NCBI RefSeq assembly: GCF_000621505.1
Contig: NZ_JHYD01000003.1
Coordinates: 62,001-126,000, forward strand
Reading direction: 5' to 3'
Source: Ruminiclostridium cellobioparum DSM 1351 = ATCC 15832
GTDB lineage: Bacteria; Bacillota; Clostridia; Acetivibrionales; DSM-1351
DNA: 64,000 nucleotides
Positions 25,963 through 34,936 of the stretch are shown here, one piece after another (position 1 is the first letter of the stretch; every line of letters begins with the position of its first letter). Below the pieces are notes generated by a model, which did no database searches, had not been told where the DNA came from, and saw only the letters and a program-made list of their open reading frames with translations. Position numbers and translations under genes: made by a program.

Positions 25963-26934
25963 ATGGAAAACAAGCCCAAGCTGCTCATAGTCGGGAGCTT
26001 TATTATGGATCTTATTTCAACCACCGGAAGGCTGCCCAATGAAGGAGAGACCACAATAGGTATTGATTTTAGCACAGCACCCGGAGGAAAGGGAGCAAAT
26101 CAGGCAGTACAGGCGGCTTTGCTGGGAGCAGATGTAACAATGGTGGGAAAGGTAGGGAAGGATATTTTCGGTGAAATGCTGATTGGTTCAGCCGGCAAAG
26201 CCGGTATAGATATAAGACATGTTATCAGGGACCCGAACGCACCGACGGGTGTAGGAAATATAATGCTGGAATTGAAGGAGGGGCAGAAATCAAAAAACAG
26301 GATTCTGCTGATACCGGGTGCCAATATGGCACTTACAACAGAAGACGTGGAATTTCTGAGGGATGAGATAGGAAATTATGATATGGTGATGCTTCAACTG
26401 GAAATTCCTATGGAAGTTAATGAGGCAGTTGCGGATATGGCTTATGAAAAGAATGTTCCCATCATGCTGAACTCCGCTCCTTCGGCTCCATTAAGCGGTT
26501 CCCTCCTGAAAAAATTGACATATATATCCCCTAATGAACATGAAGCCGCCGATCTTACGGGAATTAAAGTAAACACTTCGAAAAGCGGTGTGGATACTGA
26601 AGCGATAAAGACTGCTGCTGAAGTACTTTTAAAAAAAGGCGTCAAAAATGTAATCATCACTCTGGGAAGTAACGGAGCGGCACTGATAAATGCAGAAAAA
26701 TTCATATACCAGCCGTGTATTGATATTGTGGAGGTCAAGGATCCCACTGCAGCGGGAGATTCATTTATCGGAGCGTTCTGTACGGCAATATGCTCGGATA
26801 TGGTTGAGGAAGAAGCAATTTTGTTTGCAAGCTATACTGCAACAATCACCGTATCCAGAATGGGTGCACAGCCGTCACTTCCCTTCAGGGCAGAAGTGCT
26901 TGCTTTGATGGAAGCTCATAAAAATAATTTATAA
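25963..26934 (+). CDS. Ribokinase-like PfkB sugar kinase
   Basis: ATG 25963 follows AGAAAGGAG; an upstream TTG at 25930 is less likely. The product, about 323 residues, is of the ribokinase branch: VGSFIMDL near the start, APGGKGANQAVQAALLGA (residues 39-56), and the catalytic DPTAAGDSF with Asp266. Ribokinases phosphorylate the 5-hydroxyl of a furanose. Set between a GH172 enzyme and an arabinose-5-phosphate isomerase-like protein, D-arabinose is a natural candidate substrate, giving D-arabinose 5-phosphate. D-ribose or another pentose is possible, and fructose fits the downstream isomerase less well. Confidence 0.85.
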   Translation: MENKPKLLIVGSFIMDLISTTGRLPNEGETTIGIDFSTAPGGKGANQAVQAALLGADVTMVGKVGKDIFGEMLIGSAGKAGIDIRHVIRDPNAPTGVGNIMLELKEGQKSKNRILLIPGANMALTTEDVEFLRDEIGNYDMVMLQLEIPMEVNEAVADMAYEKNVPIMLNSAPSAPLSGSLLKKLTYISPNEHEAADLTGIKVNTSKSGVDTEAIKTAAEVLLKKGVKNVIITLGSNGAALINAEKFIYQPCIDIVEVKDPTAAGDSFIGAFCTAICSDMVEEEAILFASYTATITVSRMGAQPSLPFRAEVLALMEAHKNNL

Positions 26935-26951
26935 CAAAGGCGGGAACAGCT

Positions 26952-27560
26952 ATGAATGAAAAGGACGTATTGAAGGATTTCTTATCGACCGTTATAAACG
27001 AGACGGAAGATTTAATAGATAAAATAGGCGATGACTTTTACGAGGCTGCCGTCAGCTTGATAGGGGCTGCCGAAGAGGCGGGAAAAAGGGTTCATATTAC
27101 CGGGATTGGCAAGCCAGGGCATGTTGCCGGCTACATTGCATCCCTGCTGTCTTCCACGGGAACACCTGCTTACGAACTGCACGGTACTGAGGCCGTTCAC
27201 GGCTCATCGGGCCAGGTAATGGACGGAGATGTCGTAATAGCCATATCAAACAGCGGAGAAACCGCAGAGCTGAAAGCGACGGTTTCGACACTAAAAAGCA
27301 ACGGAGCTAAGATTATAGGTGTAACGGGACAAAAAAATTCCTGGCTGGCTGAAAATTCGGATGTTTTTCTGTTTGCGGGGGTTGTTAACGAGGGGGATTC
27401 CCTGAACAGGGCCCCCAGAGCATCAATAATTGCTGAAATTATTGTCCTGCAGGGCCTCAGTATAATGCTGCAAAATAAAAAAAATATTACACCAAAGCAA
27501 TATATCAAATGGCATCCCGGAGGTGCTCTGGGGAAATTGAGGCAGGACGAGGCAAAGTAA
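26952..27560 (+). CDS. SIS-domain sugar-phosphate isomerase, arabinose-5-phosphate isomerase-like
   Basis: This 202-residue protein is a single SIS domain without the two CBS domains of E. coli KdsD. It matches KdsD closely by eye: GKPGH (GKSGH), STGTPAYELHGTEAVHG (STGTPSFFVHPAEALHG), DVVIAISNSGE (identical) and HPGGALG (identical). Lys54, His83, Glu103 and His188 align with KdsD Lys59, His88, Glu111 and His193. KdsD interconverts D-arabinose 5-phosphate and D-ribulose 5-phosphate. Gram-positive bacteria do not make KDO, and the gene follows a ribokinase-like gene and a furanosidase gene, so a catabolic role is the better reading. 6-Phospho-3-hexuloisomerase is the main alternative. Confidence 0.8.
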   Translation: MNEKDVLKDFLSTVINETEDLIDKIGDDFYEAAVSLIGAAEEAGKRVHITGIGKPGHVAGYIASLLSSTGTPAYELHGTEAVHGSSGQVMDGDVVIAISNSGETAELKATVSTLKSNGAKIIGVTGQKNSWLAENSDVFLFAGVVNEGDSLNRAPRASIIAEIIVLQGLSIMLQNKKNITPKQYIKWHPGGALGKLRQDEAK

Positions 27561-27671
27561 TCTGTGCTTTGTTATAGAGTAGATTTCATTCAGTCCCGGG
27601 AGGGCATTAATAGCAGTAAATGAATGTTTTCCTCTGAAAAACGCATACTAAACTTATTTGGAGAATAATTT

Positions 27672-28358
27672 ATGCGTGCACTTGTGATTGAGGATGATAA
27701 GCTACTTTCAAATGCAATTTGCAGTAATATAGGCGGTACCTTTGAGTATGAGCAGGCATTTGACGGTGAAGAGGGGCTGTATCTGGCAGAACAGAATATA
27801 TATGATGTGGTGATTCTGGATGTTATGATGCCCAAAAGGGATGGCTACAACGTCCTGGCTGCCTTAAGGGACAAGGGAATTAAAACGCCTGTTATCATGC
27901 TGACTGCAAAGGATGGAATTGATGACAAGGTGAAAGGCTTCAAGCTGGGAGCTGATGATTATCTTGTCAAACCCTTTCACCGGCAGGAACTTTTAGTAAG
28001 GATTGAGTCATTAATGAGACGCTCCAAAGGAGCATTGAAGGAACATATTCTAAGTTTTAAGGGACTGACTTTAAATCTCAGCAACAGAACTGCACGGGTC
28101 GGGAATGAAGAACTGGCTTTTCAGGGAAAGCAGTTTGAAGTTCTGGAATATCTCGTAAGCAATAAAAATACTATTCTAACTAAAAAACAGATATTTGACA
28201 GGATATGGGGCTTTGATTCAGACACGACAATGACCGTTGTTGATGTGTATACCAGCAATATCCGCAGAATTTTGAAAAGCAGCGGGTATGATAAATATAT
28301 TAAAACAGTGCGGGGAATTGGTTATATGATTACTGACAGCGGAGAAGAGAATGAATGA
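27672..28358 (+). CDS. OmpR-family response regulator
   Basis: This 228-residue protein has a receiver domain with the acidic patch EDDK, phospho-acceptor Asp in VVILDVMMPKRDG, the MLTAKD switch and Lys in LVKPF. A winged-helix domain ends with IKTVRGIGYMI. The last 8 bases overlap the kinase gene. The pair precedes a MacA/MacB-type efflux operon whose promoter has three 11-bp direct repeats, the usual layout of OmpR-family sites, so control of that operon is likely. Confidence 0.92.
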   Translation: MRALVIEDDKLLSNAICSNIGGTFEYEQAFDGEEGLYLAEQNIYDVVILDVMMPKRDGYNVLAALRDKGIKTPVIMLTAKDGIDDKVKGFKLGADDYLVKPFHRQELLVRIESLMRRSKGALKEHILSFKGLTLNLSNRTARVGNEELAFQGKQFEVLEYLVSNKNTILTKKQIFDRIWGFDSDTTMTVVDVYTSNIRRILKSSGYDKYIKTVRGIGYMITDSGEENE

Positions 28359-29646
28359 ACACAATATAATCCGAAGGCAGCAGCTGCAAAACATGAAATA
28401 TAATTTAATTGCCTTTACAATTATCTTTATTTCGTTTGGATTGATCATTTTCACCCAGATAAGGGAATCAGTTTATACAAAGCTGGATTCTGAATTATAC
28501 AACTCACTTGGTACCATAAAAAGTTTTGTACTGGATCAGAATTTTAATTTGAAAAGACCTGACGAAGGCTTGAGACCAAGGGGCAATGCGGCAATAAACA
28601 TAAGAAGTCCCAGAATAATACCTATTTTAAGAGCCAGGGACGGCAGCATCATAAATTTCGGGAGTGTAAACGACTCATATTATGATCAATACCTGAAGTA
28701 TATAGAATTTGATAAAGAAAAACTGAACCGTATTGTTTCCATAAGTATAAGAGATCAATACTATTTTAGAAGTATTACTACCAATGTCGGGACCGATGCC
28801 GGTGAAGAACTGTATATGCAGCTGGTAATAAATTCAGATGGCGAGAGGAATTTGCTGCAGCATACTTCGTTTATTCTGATTGTTGGTGTAATTATCTTCA
28901 GCATAATGTCCATTTTGGCAAGTCTGATTTTATCTCAAATAACCATGAAACCTGTAAAAAAGTCCTGGAGCAGGCAGGTGGAGTTTGTTGAGAATGTGTC
29001 ACATGAATTAAGAACACCCCTTACCATAATTCAGAACTCACTGGAATTACTTCTGACTTCACCGGAGGATAAAATAATTGACAGATCGGAGAGTATAGCT
29101 ATTGCTTTGGATGAAACCTCCTGGCTTTCCAGGCTGATCACAGATATGCTGACACTGGCAAGATCTGATTCTACGATGACCGAGATACACAAAGATCTGT
29201 TTTCACTGGATGCTCTGGTTGAAACAGTCTGTCAGCCCTATAGGGATTTGGCTGAAAGCCAGAATAAGGTTTTGGAAGTCAATCTACATTGTCCGATGAA
29301 TATCAATGCAGATAAAAGCCGGATACACCAGCTTCTGGTTATTCTTTTGGACAATGCACTCAAGTATACCGATGAAAAGGACAAGATATCAGTAGATACC
29401 AATATCAAGGACAATAAAGCCGTAATAACGGTTTCAGACACGGGTATGGGCATAAGCGATGAGAATATTGATAAAATATTTGACCGTTTTTTCAGAGAGG
29501 ATAAGGCACGCAGCAGGGAAAGGGGAGGTATGGGTCTGGGGCTGTCGATTGCGGACTGGATTGTGGGCAGGCATGGAGGCACAATAAAAGTCACACATAA
29601 TAAGCCCAGGGGGAGCATATTTACTATAAAATTATCCAAAGGGTAA
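28351..29646 (+). CDS. Sensor histidine kinase (CiaH-like, no clear HAMP domain)
   Basis: This 431-residue kinase has transmembrane helices near residues 20-38 and 175-198 with about 135 extracytoplasmic residues between them. Directly after the second helix comes KPVKKSWSRQVEFVENVSHELRTPL, so the HAMP linker is very short or missing, as in CiaH-type kinases. The H-box His is in SHELRTP; N (LDNALKYT), G1 (DTGMGI), F (FDRFF) and G2 (GMGLGLSI) boxes are all intact. It should phosphorylate the overlapping response regulator. Antimicrobial or envelope stress is a likely signal given the efflux genes downstream. Confidence 0.92.
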   Translation: MNEHNIIRRQQLQNMKYNLIAFTIIFISFGLIIFTQIRESVYTKLDSELYNSLGTIKSFVLDQNFNLKRPDEGLRPRGNAAINIRSPRIIPILRARDGSIINFGSVNDSYYDQYLKYIEFDKEKLNRIVSISIRDQYYFRSITTNVGTDAGEELYMQLVINSDGERNLLQHTSFILIVGVIIFSIMSILASLILSQITMKPVKKSWSRQVEFVENVSHELRTPLTIIQNSLELLLTSPEDKIIDRSESIAIALDETSWLSRLITDMLTLARSDSTMTEIHKDLFSLDALVETVCQPYRDLAESQNKVLEVNLHCPMNINADKSRIHQLLVILLDNALKYTDEKDKISVDTNIKDNKAVITVSDTGMGISDENIDKIFDRFFREDKARSRERGGMGLGLSIADWIVGRHGGTIKVTHNKPRGSIFTIKLSKG

Positions 29647-29664
29647 AAATAAGCAGCATTAAAG

Positions 29665-29697
29665 ATAACGTATTTAAATTTTTATACGTTATTTTTA
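29665..29697 (+). terminator. Intrinsic terminator after the kinase gene
   Basis: ATAACGTAT (29665-29673) pairs with ATACGTTAT (29684-29692), followed by TTTTA. It separates the two-component transcript from the efflux operon. Confidence 0.7.
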
Positions 29698-29741
29698 TGT
29701 TCAAATATGTTCAAAAATTTGTAACAATTTTTATTGTTTGC

Positions 29742-29784
29742 TTAAGGTTTATTTAAAGTTTCATTAAGGTTTTGCACTTATAAT
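29742..29784 (+). promoter_or_regulatory. Efflux-operon promoter with three tandem 11-bp repeats
   Basis: TTAAGGTTTAT (29742-29752), TTAAAGTTTCA (29753-29763) and TTAAGGTTTTG (29764-29774) abut head to tail. A TATAAT follows at 29779-29784, so the repeats replace the -35 region. An 11-bp period puts each unit on the same face of the helix, as in OmpR-family activator sites. The regulator encoded at 27672-28358 is the obvious candidate. Confidence 0.75.
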
Positions 29785-29867
29785 TACATTTGTAGTTAAG
29801 ATAAAAACAACTGGACTAAACTTTGAATTAAGTCCGCAATCGAAGCGGCAGGCCATGAAAGGAGTAA

Positions 29868-30893
29868 ATGATGAGTGTGAAATCAAGAAATAAAAAAGGT
29901 AAAAAGGTATTAATCTCCATTGCTGTTTTATTAGCAGTAATTATTGCGGGAGTATTGACGGTTCCGGGTATTGTAAACGCAAAAAACAACAAAACAGCTG
30001 CCGGACAAACTTCGGCTCAAACAAGGACATTAACGGTTGATACACAGGATATTAAACAATCTGTTACAGGTTCGGGTGAGATAGTGTCAGGTGATGAGGA
30101 AACATTGGAGGCCGATTCAGATAAGACAGTAGATACAGTTAAAGCTGTTGAAGGACAGGCTGTAAAAAAGGGAGCAGTACTTTTAACATATACGGATGAA
30201 ACTGCCATAACTGCACCTTTTAATGGAGTAATCGTTAAAGTTACCATTGCCGATGACACCGAAAGCAATCAGCAGAATGCATCAAAAGCTACTGACAGCA
30301 TTGTCATTATGAGTACCGACAACCTCGTAACAAACTTGTCTGTGGACGAAACTGACTTGAATAATATTAAGGTGGGTCAGAGCGCAGATATTACAATTAA
30401 TGCATTTCCAGATACAAAATATTCAGGAAAAGTTACAAGCATTTCTGAAACAGGAACCTATGACAATGGCGGCTCAAAATTTCAGATATCAATAAAACTT
30501 GATAAGACAACCAACATTAAAATAGGTATGTCGGCTGCTGTGGATATAACGGTTAAAAGTGTGACAGGAGCGGTTGCCGTTCCAATAGAAGCAGTAAGGG
30601 GGTCAGGGGATAATGCGTCTGTAATGCTGGTAAACAGCGATGGAAGTGCTTCATCCGTCCCGGTAACGCTTGGACTTGCCAACCAGGCTTATGTTCAAAT
30701 AGTAAGCGGATTATCTGAAGGTGATGTAATTCAATATACAGTTCAGTCAAGCAGCAGTACCAGAATGATGTCTGGTTTCGGTGGCATTGAAGGCGGTATG
30801 TTTAACACAAATGGAGGAATGCAGGGCCGTAATGGGAATGGCAGCGGCAGCCGTTCAATGAGCGGAGGCAATATGGCAAGGCCTCAAAATTAA
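29868..30893 (+). CDS. Efflux membrane-fusion subunit (MacA/HlyD-like)
   Basis: This protein of about 341 residues begins at tandem ATGs (29868 or 29871) behind AAAGGAG. There is one N-terminal transmembrane anchor (residues 12-32). A biotinyl-lipoyl-like domain follows (SGEIVSGDEETLEADSD, then DETAITAPFNGVIVKV), next a beta-barrel domain with KVTSISETGTY, then a membrane-proximal domain with VPIEAVRGSG and GLANQAYVQIVSGLSEGD. The C-terminus is Gly/Asn/Ser/Met-rich. The coiled-coil hairpin is nearly absent, usual for Gram-positive MacA-like adaptors. It works with the ATPase and permease encoded next to export peptides, antibiotics or lipids. Confidence 0.88.
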   Translation: MMSVKSRNKKGKKVLISIAVLLAVIIAGVLTVPGIVNAKNNKTAAGQTSAQTRTLTVDTQDIKQSVTGSGEIVSGDEETLEADSDKTVDTVKAVEGQAVKKGAVLLTYTDETAITAPFNGVIVKVTIADDTESNQQNASKATDSIVIMSTDNLVTNLSVDETDLNNIKVGQSADITINAFPDTKYSGKVTSISETGTYDNGGSKFQISIKLDKTTNIKIGMSAAVDITVKSVTGAVAVPIEAVRGSGDNASVMLVNSDGSASSVPVTLGLANQAYVQIVSGLSEGDVIQYTVQSSSSTRMMSGFGGIEGGMFNTNGGMQGRNGNGSGSRSMSGGNMARPQN

Positions 30894-30954
30894 GATAATT
30901 GATTAATAATTTTATCCGTACTTCAGATGCAGATAACTTAAGGAGTGAACATGA

Positions 30955-31626
30955 ATGATTAAAATGAAGGAAATAACTAAAACTTACCAGATGGGTGATA
31001 CAGAAGTGAAGGCATTGAATAAGGTAACGTTTAATATGGATAAAGGCGAATTCGTTTCAATAGTGGGGCCTTCGGGTTCTGGAAAATCAACATTAATGAA
31101 TATATTAGGCTGTCTGGATGTACCAGATGACGGTGATTATTTTCTTGATGGAATAGATATAAATAATTCAACTGATTTAGAGCTGGCACATATCAGAAAT
31201 AAGAAAATAGGTTTTGTTTTTCAGAATTTCAACCTTTTATCTAAATTAAATGCAGTTGAAAATGTAGAGGTGCCTTTAATGTACAGGGGTTTTTCGGCAA
31301 AGCAATCAAAGGAAATAGCATATAACTATCTTGATAAGGTAGGGTTGAAGGGAAGAGAGAAGCACACTCCCAAGGAACTTTCAGGAGGACAGCAGCAGCG
31401 TGTTGCAATTGCCAGGGCTCTGGTCTGTGAACCTCAGATAATACTTGCCGATGAGCCGACCGGAGCGTTGGATCAGAAAACCGGACTGGAAATAATGGAA
31501 ATATTAAATGAGCTGAATGGGCGCGGACAGACAATCGTGCTCATAACACATGACCCTAAAATCGCAAAACAGGTGAAGAGAAGCGTAAGTATTATTGATG
31601 GTCAGCTTATAGATGAAACGAGGTGA
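30955..31626 (+). CDS. ABC exporter ATPase (MacB/LolD type)
   Basis: This 223-residue ATPase has Walker A GPSGSGKST, Q-loop FVFQNFNLL, signature LSGGQQQR, Walker B ILADEPTGALD and switch His in ITHDPK. The ELSGGQQQRVAIARALV and ADEPTGALD combination is typical of the MacB/FtsE/LolD branch. A short out-of-frame ATG-Asn-Asp-stop at 30951-30962 overlaps its start. It couples with the FtsX-fold permease that follows. Confidence 0.95.
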   Translation: MIKMKEITKTYQMGDTEVKALNKVTFNMDKGEFVSIVGPSGSGKSTLMNILGCLDVPDDGDYFLDGIDINNSTDLELAHIRNKKIGFVFQNFNLLSKLNAVENVEVPLMYRGFSAKQSKEIAYNYLDKVGLKGREKHTPKELSGGQQQRVAIARALVCEPQIILADEPTGALDQKTGLEIMEILNELNGRGQTIVLITHDPKIAKQVKRSVSIIDGQLIDETR

Positions 31627-31631
31627 TAAAT

Positions 31632-32795
31632 ATGTTGTTTGTTAGGACAATCAAGCTGGCTTTTAAAAATATCAGGAGCAGTAAATTAAGATCAGCTCTT
31701 ACAATGCTGGGACTGATCATAGGTATATCTTCCGTTATTGTTCTTGTAGGTATAGGAACCGGATCAACCCAAAATGTTACATCGCAGGTATCCTCACTGG
31801 GTACAAATGTCCTTACTGTCAGAATTAATACCGGGGATAAACTTAAATATGACAGGGTTGGAGATATTAATAAGCTCTCCGGTGTTGAAAGCGTAGCACC
31901 TTATACAAGTGTCAACGGAAATGTTTCCAGCGGAACCACGACTGCAGGCATGGTATCTGTTCTGGGAGTAGATGAAAATTATCTGGGAATAAGGAGTTAC
32001 AAGCTTTCCTATGGCAGAGGAATTTCCTTTATAGACCTGGATAATAAGAATAAAGTATGTGTTATCGGGTCTGAATTGAGCCAGACATTTTTCGGATATT
32101 CAAGTCCTGTCGGTAAAACTGTCAAAATAGCAGGTGACAATTACACAGTAATCGGTGAACTGGAAAGCCAGGGTTCTTCAATGGGCACAAATGCGGATAA
32201 TATGGTGTTGATGCCCATAACCACTTCAAAATACATTACTGGGACAGATGATATAACCTCACTTTATATAAAAGCTGCTGATGAGAATAATGTGAGTTTG
32301 GCACAGTTTTCTATAGAGAATTACCTTAAGTCCAATTTGAATGCCGCAAGTGACGACATCGAGGTATCCACACAGCAATCCATGCTGGACAGTTTGTCAT
32401 CAATTCAGAATACATTGACACTGCTTCTTGGCGGAATTGCAAGTATTTCTCTTATAGTAGGCGGTATAGGTGTAATGAATGTAATGCTCGTATCAGTTAC
32501 TGAACGAACAAAGGAAATAGGTATTAGAAAGTCTCTAGGAGCAACAAAAGGAAATATACTGATACAATTTTTAATTGAAGCTCTTGTACTGAGCCTTCTG
32601 GGCGGCTTTATCGGGATTGCGGCCGGTCTGGGACTGGGAAAATCGGCAGGTCTTCTGGGATTTAACTTTGCATATTCATTTAATGTAGTGAGTATTTCCT
32701 TTGGATTTGCTGTACTGGTTGGATTAATATTTGGAATATTTCCGGCATACAGGGCATCCCGTCTAAATCCGATAATTGCATTGAGACAGGATTAA
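31632..32795 (+). CDS. MacB-type ABC permease (FtsX fold)
   Basis: ATG 31632 has GAGGTGA at the right distance; a GTG at 31623 overlaps the upstream stop. The product, about 387 residues, has one N-terminal helix (LTMLGLIIGISSVIVLVGIG), a large extracytoplasmic MacB core domain of roughly 220 residues, and three C-terminal helices. The conserved GIMN-type stretch (GGIGVMNVMLVSVTERTKEIGIRKSLGA) couples to the ATPase. MacB systems are mechanotransmission exporters that do not move substrate through the membrane themselves. Confidence 0.93.
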   Translation: MLFVRTIKLAFKNIRSSKLRSALTMLGLIIGISSVIVLVGIGTGSTQNVTSQVSSLGTNVLTVRINTGDKLKYDRVGDINKLSGVESVAPYTSVNGNVSSGTTTAGMVSVLGVDENYLGIRSYKLSYGRGISFIDLDNKNKVCVIGSELSQTFFGYSSPVGKTVKIAGDNYTVIGELESQGSSMGTNADNMVLMPITTSKYITGTDDITSLYIKAADENNVSLAQFSIENYLKSNLNAASDDIEVSTQQSMLDSLSSIQNTLTLLLGGIASISLIVGGIGVMNVMLVSVTERTKEIGIRKSLGATKGNILIQFLIEALVLSLLGGFIGIAAGLGLGKSAGLLGFNFAYSFNVVSISFGFAVLVGLIFGIFPAYRASRLNPIIALRQD

Positions 32796-32814
32796 GATTT
32801 AGCCGTGTATTGAT

Positions 32815-32857
32815 AAAAAACATCTTTTCCGCTGATTTTGCGGATAAGATGTTTTTT
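32815..32857 (+). terminator. Intrinsic terminator of the MacAB-type operon
   Basis: Arms at 32815-32832 and 32840-32857 pair (AAAAAACATCTTTTCCGC with its near-complement), closing a 7-base loop and ending in six Ts. Confidence 0.92.
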
Positions 32858-33035
32858 GCTATCAAATTCACTTTCCCAAATAGCATAAATAAGTAACAAT
32901 AGAACAAAAGTTTGCATAAAATACTTTAGACTTTTGTGTGAGAGCTAAAATCAGAATTCGCAATTTACAATGTCTTAACCACTCCCGAACAGAAGATCAT
33001 TCCAAGGTCATAAAAATTGAAAAGGAGGATTTACC

Positions 33036-33935
33036 ATGATCCCGATGTATCCATATTATAGTTATGAGACGCGCTGTAAAAAGGTGCCCATCACTTTTCC
33101 GCCTCAGCATCAGGACACCCAGCCCGGTTTAGAGTATTTGATGAATCCGGTTCCAATATCCGACAATCCTGAATACAAGGGCAGCGGAAAACTGGCAGGG
33201 AAAATCGCCATCATTACCGGAGGCGACAGCGGTATTGGCCGTGCCGCAGCAATCGGTTTTGCCAAAGAAGGGGCGGATTTGGCAATTGTTTATTTATATG
33301 AACGCACAGATGCCGAAGCCACCAGGAAGATGGTGGAGGACTACGGGCGAAGCTGCCTGCTTATTGAAGGCGATTTGCGCCAGCCCGCTTTTTCAAAAGA
33401 AGCGGTAACAAGGACGCTGGCCATGTATGGAAAGCTCGATGTGCTTGTATTGAACCAGGGTGTCCAGTTTCCTCAGGAAAGCATATTGGACATATCTGAC
33501 GAACAACTCGAAAATACATACAGAACCAACATTTTTCCGCATTTCTACATGACCAAGGCTGCTCTTCCTTACCTCAAGCCGGGGAGCTCCATTATATCCA
33601 CAGCATCGGTAACAGCTTATGCAGGTGCCCCTTTGCTGGTCGATTATTCATCAACAAAAGGTGCCATTGTATCATTCACCCGTTCATTATCACTCCAATT
33701 GGTTGGAAAGGGTATCCGGGTCAATGCTGTAGCACCGGGACCCATTTGGACCCCATTTATTGTATCCAGCTATTCTGCCGAATATGTAAAAACGTTTGGT
33801 TTGGAAACGCCGATGAAACGCGCCGGGCAGCCTTTTGAGCTTGCACCGACCTATGTTTATCTGGCGTCGGAGGATTCCTCCTTCGTCACAGGACAGGTAC
33901 TTCACGTCAACGGTGGCATAATGACCGAAACGTAA
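33036..33935 (+). CDS. SDR oxidoreductase, general-stress-protein-39/YhdF type
   Basis: This 299-residue SDR has an N-terminal extension of about 45 residues (FPPQHQDTQPGLEYLMNP) typical of the GSP39/YhdF group. It has cofactor motif TGGDSGIGRA, a NQG in place of NNAG at the third strand, catalytic Ser in STASV, and YSSTKGA. The AAAGGAGG site is ideal. Members are stress-induced and their natural substrates are mostly unknown. It stands alone between two unrelated operons. Confidence 0.88.
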   Translation: MIPMYPYYSYETRCKKVPITFPPQHQDTQPGLEYLMNPVPISDNPEYKGSGKLAGKIAIITGGDSGIGRAAAIGFAKEGADLAIVYLYERTDAEATRKMVEDYGRSCLLIEGDLRQPAFSKEAVTRTLAMYGKLDVLVLNQGVQFPQESILDISDEQLENTYRTNIFPHFYMTKAALPYLKPGSSIISTASVTAYAGAPLLVDYSSTKGAIVSFTRSLSLQLVGKGIRVNAVAPGPIWTPFIVSSYSAEYVKTFGLETPMKRAGQPFELAPTYVYLASEDSSFVTGQVLHVNGGIMTET

Positions 33936-34009
33936 ACCGGAGTCGGAAAATAAGATGGACAACGCTTCTGCCGAAAATAATAGCCAGGTTCACGGATTGT
34001 ATTGTACTT

Positions 34010-34038
34010 TTGCATCATATTCATACTTAAATTATAAT
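34010..34038 (+). promoter_or_regulatory. Promoter for the DUF1638/RACo-like pair
   Basis: TTGCAT (34010-34015) and TATAAT (34033-34038) are separated by 17 bases. The DUF1638 gene begins about 80 bases further on. Confidence 0.65.
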
Positions 34039-34120
34039 TTTATAAAAATAAATCCTACACTATGAAGTCAAAGTTTGATATTATTTGAGATATAAAAATA
34101 ACTTAAAGGTGAAAAACAAT

Positions 34121-34858
34121 ATGTTAAAGCTAAAAGTAATAGCCTGTGACGTATTAAATAGAGAAATTTCATACCTGGCCGGCAAGTCAAAACATTATGT
34201 AGATATAACCTTTTTGCATCAGGGTTTGCATGATACTCCTGACAGACTGAGGGAAATGGTTCAGGCTCAGATTGACAGGGCCAATGAAGGCTTTCCTTAT
34301 AATTACTACAATACATGTCCTCATTATGATTACATTATTTTAGGCTATGGCTTATGCAGCAATGGGATAGTGGGGCTTACAAGCAGTAAAATTCCCATTG
34401 TGGTACCCAGAGCACATGATTGTATAACCTTATTTATTGGCTCGAAGGAAAAATATAAAAGCTATTTTGAAAAATATCCCGGAACCTACTGGTTTTCTTC
34501 AGGCTGGATCGAGAGGGGCTGGCAGCCCGGAGAAATTAAATATAATGCTATTTTAAAGGATTATACCGAGAGATATGGTGAGGATAATGCAGAGTTTCTA
34601 ATGAAAATGGAACAAAACTGGATGAAAGAGTACAAAAGTGCCGGGTTCATTTCCTGGGACTGTTTTAATAATAACGACTATTATAGAGACTTTACAAAAA
34701 AATCGGCAGATTTTTTCAAGTGGGATTTTATAGAGATTGCCGGCAGCCCCTCTTTGATGGAAAGAATCATTAACGGTGAGTTTAACAGCGATGAAGTGCT
34801 TGTTGTTCCGCCAAATTCATCCATAAGCCCGGCCTATGATGACAGAATAATAAAGTAA
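34121..34858 (+). CDS. DUF1638 family protein
   Basis: ATG 34121 follows AAAGGTG; an upstream frame start at 34085 is unlikely. The product, about 245 residues, has the family pattern YDYIILGYGLCSNGIVGL near residue 75, VPRAHDCITLFIG and SCGW-like YWFSSGWIERGW. Function is not established. From memory, relatives occur near corrinoid-dependent methyltransferase genes in methanogens and acetogenic Clostridia. The next gene encodes a RACo-like activator of corrinoid proteins, which fits. No methyltransferase or corrinoid protein gene is present in the window. Confidence 0.8.
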   Translation: MLKLKVIACDVLNREISYLAGKSKHYVDITFLHQGLHDTPDRLREMVQAQIDRANEGFPYNYYNTCPHYDYIILGYGLCSNGIVGLTSSKIPIVVPRAHDCITLFIGSKEKYKSYFEKYPGTYWFSSGWIERGWQPGEIKYNAILKDYTERYGEDNAEFLMKMEQNWMKEYKSAGFISWDCFNNNDYYRDFTKKSADFFKWDFIEIAGSPSLMERIINGEFNSDEVLVVPPNSSISPAYDDRIIK

Positions 34859-34936
34859 GGCCGGTGCAAGGTCACAGGTATTTAACGGAAGGCCTGCGGA
34901 GGGACAATAAATACGAGTATAATACTAGGAGGAAAA

